43,924 nucleotides of DNA from a virus. Positions 23,363-29,897 of this stretch are shown in pieces (position 1 is the first letter of the stretch; each line of letters opens with the position of its first letter). Under the pieces are notes generated by a model. That model saw only the letters and a program-made list of their open reading frames with translations. It had not been told where the DNA came from and ran no database searches. Made by a program: the position numbers and the translations under genes. Location: the IMG/VR virus record IMGVR_UViG_3300035689_000031, positions 1 to 43,924 of that record; one strand, 5' to 3'.

Positions 23363-23945
23363 GCAACCAATGGCATACGAGGAAGTCTTCGGCAGCCGCA
23401 CATTGCAGCAGGCTGTTGAGCAGCCGCAGCGAGAGCGATGGGCCTACGAGGAACTGCGGCCAGGCGACGTGATTCAGGAGGGCGACGAGTGGCAGAACCC
23501 AGACGGCCGCTGGCATCCGCTCGTGTTGACGCCGGAAGCGTCTATGGAAGTGCGCACAGCCTGCTGCGACGTCCTGAGGGCACGCCGTCCATACAAGATT
23601 AGCACCATACTCGAAATCGGCAACGCGCTCGCCAATGCACAGAAGGCCGCAACGCAACTGCAGGACGAGCGTGACAATGCGCTGGCCGCTCTGAAATCCG
23701 CACAGCGTACACGCGATGAACTGCAAATGCAGGTGGATGAGTTGCGGGCTGATCGCAGAGACGAGCCGACGGCCCGACAGGTGCAGGAGGTTCTGCGGCG
23801 ATGGGCAACCGAGCTAGACTGGTCAGCAGACTGTTTCGGCAGTGCTGGACGCGAGCAGGTGCACGGCGTGCAGAATACGCTGATCGCGGTCATGCAGCGA
23901 ATTGAATCAATGATCGACACGGAGGGCAGCCGTGCAAACGATTAA
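23355..23945 (+). CDS. Coiled-coil protein
   Basis: 196 aa from the ATG at 23355; earlier in-frame starts lie inside the preceding gene. Residues about 65-135 are a long helix with heptad-like spacing (NALANAQKAATQLQDERDN, KSAQRTRDELQMQVDELRAD), consistent with a coiled coil. The N-terminus has WAYEELRPGDVIQEGDEWQN. Oligomerisation or scaffolding is likely; the function is unknown. Confidence 0.6.
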   Translation: MSEQPMAYEEVFGSRTLQQAVEQPQRERWAYEELRPGDVIQEGDEWQNPDGRWHPLVLTPEASMEVRTACCDVLRARRPYKISTILEIGNALANAQKAATQLQDERDNALAALKSAQRTRDELQMQVDELRADRRDEPTARQVQEVLRRWATELDWSADCFGSAGREQVHGVQNTLIAVMQRIESMIDTEGSRAND

Positions 23946-24216
23946 CCAATCCCCATTATCCACCTACCAACGCGCCACACGACTGACCGCAGAAGCTCAG
24001 GACGCTGTGCGAAATCTGCGGCTGTCACTGCGAATGATGTTGTTGCAACTGCGGCAGCGGGGCGTCACACAAAAGGCTCTGGCGGACCGCGTAGGCGTCT
24101 CACAATCACGACTGAGTCAGTGGATCGGACGCGAGGCACAGACGCTTGACGCGAGGGCTGTGATGCGGTCGTTTCCGTTGATTGAGCAGGTATGGAGGGA
24201 GGTGTGCGGTGAGTAA
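23932..24216 (+). CDS. Helix-turn-helix DNA-binding protein (Cro/XRE-like)
   Basis: 94 aa from a GTG overlapping the previous stop by 14 nt. The HTH is TQKALADRVGVSQSRLSQWI, with the expected Ala and Gly-Val positions of XRE-type repressors. An N-terminal helix (LRLSLRMMLLQLRQRG) leads into it. As the only classical HTH of this type here, it is a candidate transcriptional switch protein, with the palindromes at 27786-27904 as possible operators. No pairing between protein and sites can be shown from sequence alone. Confidence 0.7.
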   Translation: MQTINQSPLSTYQRATRLTAEAQDAVRNLRLSLRMMLLQLRQRGVTQKALADRVGVSQSRLSQWIGREAQTLDARAVMRSFPLIEQVWREVCGE

Positions 24217-24397
24217 AACACACGACGCGGCCAAAGCCTTGGTGGCATCCGCAGAGTCGCTCAAATCGATGCTGGATCCAGAAGAAGACGGCACGCACGC
24301 GATGCGGCTGGCTGAGTTTATTATCGTCAACGCGAGGGCGTTGGAAGTGCTGACACGGCCGGAGATCGCTGGCGATGATGAAGGAGGTGAAACATGA
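24209..24397 (+). CDS. Small helical protein
   Basis: 62 aa from the GTG at 24209, overlapping the HTH gene stop. Almost all helix (DAAKALVASAESLKSMLD, EFIIVNARALEVLT) with an acidic C-terminus. No family is recognised. It overlaps the next gene by 4 nt. It could be a partner of the HTH protein by position, which is only a guess. Confidence 0.5.
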   Translation: MSKTHDAAKALVASAESLKSMLDPEEDGTHAMRLAEFIIVNARALEVLTRPEIAGDDEGGET

Positions 24398-24615
24398 GCA
24401 TTGAAGTGAAGCCCGGGCGATGGCGGATGCGCGGCGGACAAATCGCAATTGTCGAAGACCGCGACGGTCATCGGCTGCATCCGTGGATCGGCCGCGACAG
24501 CAGCGGAGTGAGGTGCAGTTGGGGAGATCGCGGTGAGTGGTTCCTTCTCAGCACTCGGAGCGCATTTGACCTCGTCGAATACCTTGGGCCGGAACAACCA
24601 CAAGCAGCGTCTTGA
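24394..24615 (+). CDS. Small beta-rich protein, paralogue of the 25588 product
   Basis: 73 aa. It begins with a GRWRMRGGQIAIVEDRDG strand pair and ends AFDLVEYLGPEQ. The protein at 25588 shows the same outline, with GVYRRRNGKEALVW and LDIVAYIGPL, so the two look like paralogues. It ends at the -35 of the first pseudoknot-type RNA element. Function unknown. Confidence 0.6.
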   Translation: MSIEVKPGRWRMRGGQIAIVEDRDGHRLHPWIGRDSSGVRCSWGDRGEWFLLSTRSAFDLVEYLGPEQPQAAS

Positions 24616-24746
24616 CAATCCAAACTAACCTGCTACCCTGACCCCGTCGGCTAATGCGAGCGGCTGACGCAATATCAGAACTATCAGGCTAACGCCTGTT
24701 CAACCCGCCGGGGTGTGCTCGCATCACACTTCGAGCGGGTTTTTTC
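24612..24746 (+). ncRNA. Pseudoknot-terminator RNA element, copy 1
   Basis: Promoter TTGACA (24612-24617), 16 nt, TACCCT (24634-24639). After 14 nt, ATGCGAGC (24654-24661) pairs with GCTCGCAT (24717-24724). CAGGC/GCCTG (24685-24689, 24694-24698) forms a tetraloop hairpin. AACCCGC (24702-24708) pairs with GCGGGTT (24735-24741) and runs into six T. The first helix's 3' arm is inside the terminator loop, so the helices interleave. Copy 2 at 29177 has the same order and spacing with different paired bases. The predicted RNA is about 100 nt. It may act as an sRNA, or as an attenuator of the gene starting at 24760. Confidence 0.7.
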
Positions 24747-24759
24747 ATGGACGCATGGG

Positions 24760-24978
24760 ATGCGAAGACTCGATTGGAAACTGGTCTCTGCGATTACGAT
24801 TGACGCAATACATGATGGGTGGTCTTACACGATCACGAAGCAGCCTGACAAATGGACACTTTGCGTGCAGCCAATACCGGACCGCGGACCGGACTGGCGG
24901 AAGTGGTTCGAGACACGGTACCTGCAAGACGCAATGGCAATTGCGCAGGCGATGGCTGCTGGCGTGGATTTGATCTGA
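24760..24978 (+). CDS. Small Trp-containing protein after RNA element copy 1
   Basis: 72 aa from the ATG at 24760, 14 nt after the terminator T run. The pattern DGWSYTITKQPDKWTLCVQP followed by a helix (LQDAMAIAQAMAAG) recurs in the products at 35113, 34883 and 28863: two Trp-marked strands, then an Ala-rich helix. There is no strong ribosome binding site. Transcription would have to read through the terminator, so the RNA element may control it. Confidence 0.55.
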   Translation: MRRLDWKLVSAITIDAIHDGWSYTITKQPDKWTLCVQPIPDRGPDWRKWFETRYLQDAMAIAQAMAAGVDLI

Positions 24979-25105
24979 CAGCCCGGAGAGACGGGCGATT
25001 GATCGAACTCGGCAAGTCACGAGCTTTTGTGCCGCTTTGCGGGGACTGAGGTCCCTGGAGTAGCGAAGGCGAATTGCGGCGACTTGACAGCCCGGAGAGA
25101 CGGGC
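24976..25105 (+). repeat. Duplicated 21-nt hairpin with GGA near the loop
   Basis: A TGACAGCCCGGAGAGACGGG segment is present at 24976 and again at 25085, each ending in a further C. In each, GCCCG pairs with CGGGC around GAGAGA, leaving GGA at the loop edge. GGA in hairpin loops is a known CsrA-type recognition feature, and this phage has two CsrA-like proteins, but the functional link is inference. Between the copies, CCGC/GCGG (25032-25042) and GGGAC/GTCCC (25042-25055) form further small hairpins. Confidence 0.55.
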
Positions 25106-25130
25106 AATCTGACATCCCGCGGCGGAGATT

Positions 25131-25216
25131 GGGACCGCACGCGGAAGGCTCGCTGGTGGCGGCTGAGAGGCTGGATCTGGGGCGAGGGTAAACAACGCCA
25201 AAGACAACGGTGAGAG
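25131..25216 (+). repeat. Dispersed repeat R, copy 1
   Basis: An approximately 85-nt segment alignable with 29336-29426. Shared blocks include TCGCTGGTGG, AAACAACGC and GACAACGG followed by GAGAG; I estimate about three quarters identity by eye. It lies before the ERCC4 nuclease. It could be a decayed coding fragment or an intergenic repeat acquired from a host. Confidence 0.5.
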
Positions 25217-25232
25217 CGTCTGCCCGTTCACT

Positions 25233-25568
25233 GTGGTGATCGACACAAACGAACAGTATCCGTTTGCCTTCACGTCGATCCGCAACCGCGGCGGCGACGC
25301 TGTGCACGTGCCGACCATCACCCGCCCGCTCTACACCGTCGGCGGCGGAGACTACACGATTGACGGGATGGAGGATCTGATTCAACTGGAGCGCAAAGGA
25401 GACGACCTGCCGAGCAGTCTGGCACAAAGACGCGAGGCGTTCGAGGGCGAGATCCGGCGACTGTCTGAGGCGTGCGAATTTGCTGCGGTGATTGTGGAGC
25501 ATCCGTGGTCGTTCTTTTTGAGAGACGAACACGGGTACGGGATGAGCGGTAAAGCGATATTCATTTGA
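25233..25568 (+). CDS. ERCC4-type nuclease
   Basis: 111 aa. The XPF/ERCC4 core is clear: VIDTNEQYPF (Asp4, Glu7), YTVGGGDYTIDG (Gly-Asp-Tyr at 39-41) and LIQLERKGDDLPSSL (Glu53-Arg54-Lys55), the metal-binding set of this endonuclease fold. It ends shortly after the core, without a helix-hairpin-helix domain. GTG 25233 is the only usable start, although the frame is open 170 nt farther upstream and the residues PFTV before it look coding, so the true N-terminus may be a little longer via a rarer start. Likely role: cutting recombination or replication intermediates. Confidence 0.8.
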   Translation: MVIDTNEQYPFAFTSIRNRGGDAVHVPTITRPLYTVGGGDYTIDGMEDLIQLERKGDDLPSSLAQRREAFEGEIRRLSEACEFAAVIVEHPWSFFLRDEHGYGMSGKAIFI

Positions 25569-25587
25569 AAGAGGAGGACTGGCAATA

Positions 25588-25860
25588 ATGACAACCGAAT
25601 TCCGAATCGACAGGCCGGGCGTGTATCGACGACGCAATGGCAAAGAGGCTCTGGTTTGGCCGCGCCTATGCACCAGCGAATGGTGGAATGGAGAGGACGC
25701 AAACGAGCCGGCGGCGGGTGACACCTACCGCACTGATGGCCGACTAATTCATAGCCACAAGACACACTTAGACATCGTCGCCTACATTGGCCCGCTCCCC
25801 GCGGACATCATTCAGCGAATGCGTGAGGCGCTGGCGTTGGCAGAGGAGCCGCAACAATGA
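25588..25860 (+). CDS. Small beta-rich protein, paralogue of the 24394 product
   Basis: 90 aa. It shares with the 24394 product an opening strand pair (PGVYRRRNGKEALVWPRL) and the closing LDIVAYIGPL, with an inserted EWWNGEDANEP loop and a C-terminal helix (IIQRMREALALAEE). It has an AGAGGAGG-type ribosome binding site. Function unknown. It overlaps the next gene by ATGA. Confidence 0.6.
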   Translation: MTTEFRIDRPGVYRRRNGKEALVWPRLCTSEWWNGEDANEPAAGDTYRTDGRLIHSHKTHLDIVAYIGPLPADIIQRMREALALAEEPQQ

Positions 25861-26177
25861 CCTTTTCCAGTCACACACACGTCAAACGCACGCGCAAACC
25901 CTTCCGCTGCGTATGGTGTGGCGAGCAAATTGAGGCCGGCCAGTCCTGCGACATTCTCAGCGGCAAAACCGAATACGGCGACATGGGCACCGACAGGTAT
26001 CATCCCGAGTGCTTTGCGGCCCTGCGCACGTTAACCTATGACGAATGTGATTCATGGGAGTTTGGCGACTTCCTTCGCGGCTGCAAATGCGAGGCTGGGA
26101 CGGAGTGCAGATGCAAAACACGGGACACCGAAACAGCAATGAGGCATTTTGTTGCGGGTGATTTGGATTTGGCTTGA
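25857..26177 (+). CDS. Zinc-binding protein
   Basis: 106 aa. CVWC at residues 18-21 pairs with YHPECF, giving a C2HC-like site in a small treble-clef fold (RKPFRCVWCGEQIEAGQSC). A second Cys cluster, CKCEAGTECRCK, may bind another metal. The C-terminus is short and acidic. It could bind nucleic acid or a host protein. It is coupled to both neighbours. Confidence 0.6.
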   Translation: MTFSSHTHVKRTRKPFRCVWCGEQIEAGQSCDILSGKTEYGDMGTDRYHPECFAALRTLTYDECDSWEFGDFLRGCKCEAGTECRCKTRDTETAMRHFVAGDLDLA

Positions 26178-26206
26178 ACAATGAGCGAAACGCAGGAGTA
26201 CATGAG

Positions 26207-26464
26207 ATGACCCCGCCAAACGGACCACCGCCACCAATCCCAGACTGGGCACAAGACGCCCCGCGGCCTACGTCACCGCCACCGCCGAGACGCACAGACC
26301 GCCCGCGAGTGATTCGCAGCGTACAGCAGGCCGTCGCTATCCATGAGGCGCTGTGTGGTCTCGCAAACGCAGTCCGCCGGCTGAAGGAAGCAGGGTTGTC
26401 ACGCGAGGAAATCGACGAGGCGTATCAGGCTGAGATGCAGGCGAGTTGGGACTATCAACCATGA
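26207..26464 (+). CDS. Pro-rich small protein
   Basis: 85 aa from the ATG at 26207, with GCAGGAG upstream; the TTG at 26174 is less likely. The first 35 residues are mostly proline and look disordered, followed by two helices (AVAIHEALCGLANAVRRLKE, EEIDEAYQAEMQ). It overlaps the methyltransferase by 4 nt. Function unknown. Confidence 0.55.
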   Translation: MTPPNGPPPPIPDWAQDAPRPTSPPPPRRTDRPRVIRSVQQAVAIHEALCGLANAVRRLKEAGLSREEIDEAYQAEMQASWDYQP

Positions 26465-27660
26465 AAACCATCGAAGCAAACAAATGCAAAATCTTCATCG
26501 GCGACTGCGTTGAAGCGATGTCCGCCCTACCTGCGGACTCCATCGACAGCATCGTCACAGACCCGCCTTACGGTCTGTCATTCATGGGCAAGGCATGGGA
26601 TAAGGGAGTCCCTGCTGTCGAAGTCTGGCAGGAGTGCTTACGAGTCCTGAAGCCCGGCGGGCATTTGCTCGCATTCGCTGGCACTCGCACGCAACACCGA
26701 ATGGCGGTGAGGATTGAGGATGCGGGGTTTGAGATCCGGGATATGATCGCGTGGGTGTACGGCTCGGGGTTTAGCAAGTCGATGGACGTAACGAAAGCGA
26801 TTGACGCGCAGGACGCAGTACAGGAACAGCAGGCGAGGCGTTACCGATTCACGGCGTGGGTTCGGTCTACTGGCGTTACATCGAAGCAAATCGACGAGGC
26901 CACGCAAACCAATATGGGCGGGCATTACACGACAGCAGCGAGCCAGCCTGCAATAATGACCCGCGAGCATCTGGAAGCCTGCCGGCATTTATTGGGCGAG
27001 ATTCCGGAATGGGTGGAGCAGGAATGCGACATTCGGAGTGTTGAAAGTCATGCGCTTAAAAGCCGCGATGTAATCAGTAAAGTATATAAAGGCTCCTCTC
27101 CGCTTCCTAATAACCATGCGGGTCACTGGAAAGACAAACAAGAAGATGGTGAATTTAACATCACTGCCCCTGCAACCGAAGCCGCGAAGCAGTGGCAAGG
27201 CTGGGGCACATCTGTCCGCCCAGCACTTGAACCGATCACTTGGGCACGAAAACCACTGATTGGAACAGTTGCCGAAAACCTACTGCAACACCGTACCGGC
27301 GCCGTGAATGTTGATGGCTGCAAAGTGGACGGCCTACGCTTGCCGGCAAACTTCATCCACGATGGCTCAGAGGAAGCCCGCGACCTGCTCGGCTCAGCGG
27401 ACCGCTATTTCTACTGCGCCAAAGCCGACGCCTCCGAACGCCGCAACAGCAAACACCCTACGGTCAAACCGCTTGCCCTGATGCGTTACCTGTGCCGTTT
27501 AGTCTGTCCACCCGGTGGAATTGTCTTGGATCCGTTCTGCGGCTCGGGAACGACGCTGGAGGCCGCGAGGCTTGAAGGATTCCAGGCCATTGGGTGCGAG
27601 TTAAACGCGGAGTACATTCAGGACTGCAAAGAACGACTGGCGCAGGGGGTGTTGTTTTGA
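26461..27660 (+). CDS. DNA N6-adenine/N4-cytosine methyltransferase (DPPY type)
   Basis: 399 aa. The catalytic DPPY is at 34-37, and the SAM-binding DPFCGSGTT near the C-terminus (FCGSGTT at 359-365); this order, catalytic motif first, is the beta-class arrangement. DPPY usually goes with N6-adenine methylation. A roughly 200-residue insert between the motifs would hold the target recognition domain. It could protect phage DNA from host restriction. The ATG at 26461 overlaps the upstream stop. This is the second DNA methyltransferase in the window and, unlike the C5 enzyme, it is intact. Confidence 0.85.
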   Translation: MKTIEANKCKIFIGDCVEAMSALPADSIDSIVTDPPYGLSFMGKAWDKGVPAVEVWQECLRVLKPGGHLLAFAGTRTQHRMAVRIEDAGFEIRDMIAWVYGSGFSKSMDVTKAIDAQDAVQEQQARRYRFTAWVRSTGVTSKQIDEATQTNMGGHYTTAASQPAIMTREHLEACRHLLGEIPEWVEQECDIRSVESHALKSRDVISKVYKGSSPLPNNHAGHWKDKQEDGEFNITAPATEAAKQWQGWGTSVRPALEPITWARKPLIGTVAENLLQHRTGAVNVDGCKVDGLRLPANFIHDGSEEARDLLGSADRYFYCAKADASERRNSKHPTVKPLALMRYLCRLVCPPGGIVLDPFCGSGTTLEAARLEGFQAIGCELNAEYIQDCKERLAQGVLF

Positions 27661-27748
27661 ACTGTCACGAAATCCTTGACGACTGCCCAAAAATACCAAA
27701 ATCTTTCGTCACTTGGTTCGCGATCCGGGTAGTTCTCCAGATAGAGCC

Positions 27749-27802
27749 GCTGACAAATCGCTGACAAATCGCTGAAACGGTGCTGAAACGGTGCAACCGT
27801 TT
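27749..27802 (+). repeat. Tandem 11-mers ending in a palindrome
   Basis: Two exact copies of GCTGACAAATC are followed by two exact copies of GCTGAAACGGT, all sharing GCTGA, at an 11-nt period, i.e. about one helical turn. The last copy forms one arm of AAACGGT-GCA-ACCGTTT. Helical phasing suggests binding of a protein on one DNA face. Confidence 0.8.
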
Positions 27803-27868
27803 TCGGGAATTCGAATCAATCCATCGTCACTTTGCAGGTGTTTCGCGTAGCTCTCCAGATAGGCGGCG

Positions 27869-27905
27869 CACAAATCTTGTGGCAATGCCACAAATCTTGT
27901 GGCAA
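27869..27905 (+). repeat. Two tandem operator-like palindromes
   Basis: CACAAATCTTGTGGCAA occurs at 27869-27885 and again at 27889-27905 (20-nt period). The second copy is a perfect inverted repeat, TGCCACAA and TTGTGGCA around ATC (27886-27904); the first lacks the outermost pairs. Two adjacent dyads resemble repressor operators. Confidence 0.8.
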
Positions 27906-27975
27906 CCGCGCGCATTGGCGTTGATTCGCAGCATAAGTAACAACGGGACGGGCCTTTCTTTTCAAGGAGACCAAC

Positions 27976-28299
27976 ATGGTAGCAATCGCGCATCATCTGG
28001 AAGCCCACAGGGCACGCTGCGCAGCTCTGCAGGAACTCTTCGAGCGGCAGTCAAAGCACGTCGAAAAGCACTTCCGTGAGCAGGGGCTGGATTATTTCGA
28101 CAAGGTGGCGGCAGCCGCTGAACATCTCGGGAAAGCAGCAGAAGGCCGTGAGCCGGACGATGTTTCCGAGGCGGTGCTGGTGGCCTTCGGCGTCAGTCTA
28201 CTCGCTGAGATCGGCGGCATCGCCTGTAGTCTGGCGTGGGCGGGCTACGAAATGACATCACCCGAGGAACAGGGAGGCAACAATGGGGCAGAAGTATGA
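27976..28299 (+). CDS. Helical protein downstream of the repeat region
   Basis: 107 aa from an ATG with CAAGGAGA upstream. Nearly all helical: HHLEAHRARCAALQELFERQ, then AAAAEHLGKAAEG, then a less polar stretch (VLVAFGVSLLAEIGGIACSL) that might touch membrane or pack in a bundle. No family is recognised. Its position right behind the operator-like region makes it the gene most likely controlled by those sites. Confidence 0.6.
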   Translation: MVAIAHHLEAHRARCAALQELFERQSKHVEKHFREQGLDYFDKVAAAAEHLGKAAEGREPDDVSEAVLVAFGVSLLAEIGGIACSLAWAGYEMTSPEEQGGNNGAEV

Positions 28300-28480
28300 C
28301 ATGGGCACTTGCCTTTCCTGTGGCACGATCCGCAAGGTTTTGCACCGCGAATGGATCAGGGCAGCCCGCCCGCGATGCCTGGCCTGTGGTGGGGCTCTGG
28401 AAGCGTCACACAGGGCATCTGGCGAGCACGCGAAGCATGAAGCCGGCAAGGCGGAACGGCAGCAGTCAAGAAATCGGTGA
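28283..28480 (+). CDS. Small zinc-ribbon protein
   Basis: 65 aa. CLSC (residues 10-13) and CLAC about 20 residues later form a C4 zinc ribbon; the C-terminal 25 residues are basic and Ala/Glu-rich. A strong GGGAGG precedes the ATG, which lies 17 nt inside the previous gene. A nucleic-acid-binding role is plausible. Confidence 0.6.
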   Translation: MGQKYDMGTCLSCGTIRKVLHREWIRAARPRCLACGGALEASHRASGEHAKHEAGKAERQQSRNR

Positions 28481-28489
28481 CGACTGCTC

Positions 28490-28575
28490 TTGACAATCCA
28501 CACCAACCGTCCCTGATTATTTTCAGAACAAATTCCATTCAGCCTGTTGACACGTCGTCCGCCCGCCGACACACT
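28490..28575 (+). promoter_or_regulatory. Promoter region upstream of the 28636 gene
   Basis: Two -35-like TTGACA hexamers lie at 28490-28495 and 28547-28552. The second has CACACT at 28570-28575 after 17 nt. The first is followed by ATCCACACCAACC, similar to the promoter of RNA element copy 1, but lacks a clear -10. The rest of the 155-nt gap shows nothing else. Confidence 0.5.
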
Positions 28576-28635
28576 AAGGCACCGCAGGGCAACATTTTCG
28601 GCTTAACACCACGAAACTCAGGCTCAGGAAAAAAC

Positions 28636-28779
28636 ATGAACTACGTTGTCACTCGCTTCGGCCAGATAATGAGCAACAGTTTGGCTGTGGAGCAGGAAGA
28701 ATTAGCAGCCGCAAAGCCACAAGGTGATGCTGAATGGGCTGAGTGGTACGAGCGTTTGGCTGCCTTCTGGAGCAAATAG
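28636..28779 (+). CDS. Small 47-residue protein
   Basis: From the ATG at 28636, preceded by CAGGAAAAAAC. The product has a short strand start (NYVVTRFGQIMSNSLAVEQE) and a helix with WAEWYERLAAFW. It is too short for family assignment. The promoter at 28547 and the start context support translation. An overlapping frame is open but looks like a shadow. Confidence 0.45.
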   Translation: MNYVVTRFGQIMSNSLAVEQEELAAAKPQGDAEWAEWYERLAAFWSK

Positions 28780-28862
28780 ACCAGAGATGGTTGGGGCGAT
28801 GGGTCTGGAAGCGCTCGGCACGCTGCAGAAAAGGCACGGCAATACAGAAGGGGGATTTCGTG

Positions 28863-29180
28863 ATGCAATGGCACTACGAATCTGTTGGTGTTTGGGTGGC
28901 GAAATCAGGGATTACTGCAGACGATGCCCTGCTGTTCTGGCGCGTAAAAATCCAAAAAACCGGCCTTTTTTCTTGCAGTCAATCTGACAATGAATTGGAT
29001 GCCAGTGAAGCACAATTTGCCACCGCGCAGGAGGCGATGGACGCATGTGCAACAAAAGAGAGTTTTTTAATGAACGCACACAACAGATGCGCTTGCGGGA
29101 ATGACTTGCACCCCGGAGTTGACGATAGACTTTGCCGGATTTGCTACTCAAAACAGCGCGCATCCGTAGACTGCTCTTGA
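28863..29180 (+). CDS. Two-part small protein with C-terminal zinc ribbon
   Basis: 105 aa from the ATG at 28863 (GGGGG upstream). The first half matches the Trp-marked strand plus helix pattern of the 24760 and 35113 products (WHYESVGVWVAK, FWRVKIQKTGLFSC, FATAQEAMDACA). The second half holds RCACGNDLHPG and CRIC, a C4 zinc ribbon. It looks like a fusion of two small domains. It ends at the promoter of RNA element copy 2. Confidence 0.55.
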   Translation: MQWHYESVGVWVAKSGITADDALLFWRVKIQKTGLFSCSQSDNELDASEAQFATAQEAMDACATKESFLMNAHNRCACGNDLHPGVDDRLCRICYSKQRASVDCS

Positions 29181-29318
29181 CATCCAGCGAAAACTATCTA
29201 CTCTGACACTGCCGACGGGAAGAGAGACCGCTGGCAACCTACAATCAGACTCGTCGGGCTCTTGCCCGTCTCAACCCGCCTTCGGTTGCTCTCTTCAGCC
29301 GCAGGCGGGTTTTTTTTG
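29177..29318 (+). ncRNA. Pseudoknot-terminator RNA element, copy 2
   Basis: Promoter TTGACA (29177-29182), 16 nt, TACTCT (29199-29204). After 14 nt, GAAGAGAG (29219-29226) pairs with CTCTCTTC (29289-29296). CGGGC/GCCCG (29255-29259, 29264-29268) makes a tetraloop hairpin. AACCCGCC (29273-29280) pairs with GGCGGGTT (29304-29311), leading into eight T. The interval between the second helix's 5' arm and the first helix's 3' arm is 8 nt, as in copy 1. The first and hairpin stems differ in sequence from copy 1 but remain paired, evidence that the structure is selected. No gene starts within 300 nt downstream, so here the element behaves like a free-standing RNA. Confidence 0.75.
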
Positions 29319-29335
29319 CGCCTGCTGCCGGCCTA

Positions 29336-29426
29336 GGGATCGGTAGCAGAGGCGTCGCTGGTGGGGCTCGCAAGGCTCGATGGTGGGCGACGAAAAACAA
29401 CGCACCTGACAACGGCGAGAGGCCCC
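29336..29426 (+). repeat. Dispersed repeat R, copy 2
   Basis: Counterpart of 25131-25216; begins GGGATCGG and contains TCGCTGGTGG, AAACAACGC and GACAACGGCGAGAG. It lies 18 nt after the terminator of RNA element copy 2. Frames through it are open in places but without ribosome binding sites. Confidence 0.5.
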
Positions 29427-29513
29427 GGGATGACGGCGGCAGATTCGCCTGCTACCTTCTGCTTCCTCTCTGGAGGGGGTAGGGGGTGGCATGGCTCCAG
29501 ACCCGCGAACAAC

Positions 29514-29576
29514 AGCAGCAGTATGCTGCTAAGGACAAAGACAGGGCGCAGCCTGTCATATCTAAGAGCAACTCTT
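29514..29576 (+). other. Three consecutive short hairpins
   Basis: AGCAGCA/TGCTGCT (29514-29530, loop GTA), GACAGG/CCTGTC (29540-29557) and AAGAG/CTCTT (29564-29576, loop CAA) follow each other in the leader of the gene at 29619. The whole stretch 29319-29618 has no convincing gene. The hairpins may shape an mRNA leader. Confidence 0.45.
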
Positions 29577-29618
29577 CGGAAGTCCTGAATAGTTCATCGA
29601 CAAAACGAAAGGCAAAAA

Positions 29619-29897
29619 ATGAGCGCATATGCAAAGTTCGTACTGGTCAAAAGCGGCGGCAAAGAGCTGCTGATCAATGTTTCACAAATCGAATCAATCC
29701 GAGCAATCGACGATCCGACCCTGTGCGAAATCCACATGATCGGCGACGATGAAGAGTCCTTTTTCTTCGCAAATCACACAATGCAGGACCTCGTTGCTGT
29801 CCTCGATGAAGCAGCCGACGTGTTCATCGCCGAAGTCGGGGCTCAGCCCGAAGGTACTACAGAAATCGCATCCATTGCCACAAAGGAAAACACATGA
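29619..29897 (+). CDS. Small acidic unknown protein
   Basis: 92 aa from an ATG with GAAAGGC upstream. Beta-rich start (YAKFVLVKSGGKELLINVSQ), then DDPTLCEIHMIGDDEESFFF and a helix (MQDLVAVLDEAADVFIAEVG). It resembles small phage proteins of unknown role. It overlaps the DUF3102 gene by ATGA. Confidence 0.6.
   Translation: MSAYAKFVLVKSGGKELLINVSQIESIRAIDDPTLCEIHMIGDDEESFFFANHTMQDLVAVLDEAADVFIAEVGAQPEGTTEIASIATKENT

Larger units (their letters stand above)
27661..27975 (+). promoter_or_regulatory. Repeat-rich intergenic control region with palindromes
   Basis: No convincing gene is present in this 315-nt gap. It holds a possible -35 TTGACG (27676-27681); two near-identical GTAG[T/C]TCTCCAGATAG copies (27730-27745 and 27847-27862), part of a diverged direct duplication with a period of about 117 nt; tandem 11-mers GCTGACAAATC (27749, 27760) and GCTGAAACGGT (27771, 27782); palindrome AAACGGT-GCA-ACCGTTT (27786-27802); and a 20-nt tandem (27869-27905) containing TGCCACAA-ATC-TTGTGGCA. 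This looks like a multi-operator switch region. Confidence 0.7.

Noticed and set aside
25084-25112. Promoter from TTGACA at 25084
   Set aside because: No -10-like hexamer at the proper spacing; the hexamer is part of the duplicated hairpin repeat.
27749-27905. CRISPR-like array
   Set aside because: The repeats are 11- and 20-nt tandems without unique spacers of constant length; they fit operators better.
29361-29752. Two overlapping + strand ORFs downstream of RNA element copy 2
   Set aside because: No ribosome binding site; one crosses the dispersed repeat and hairpins, and the other runs into the 29619 gene out of frame.
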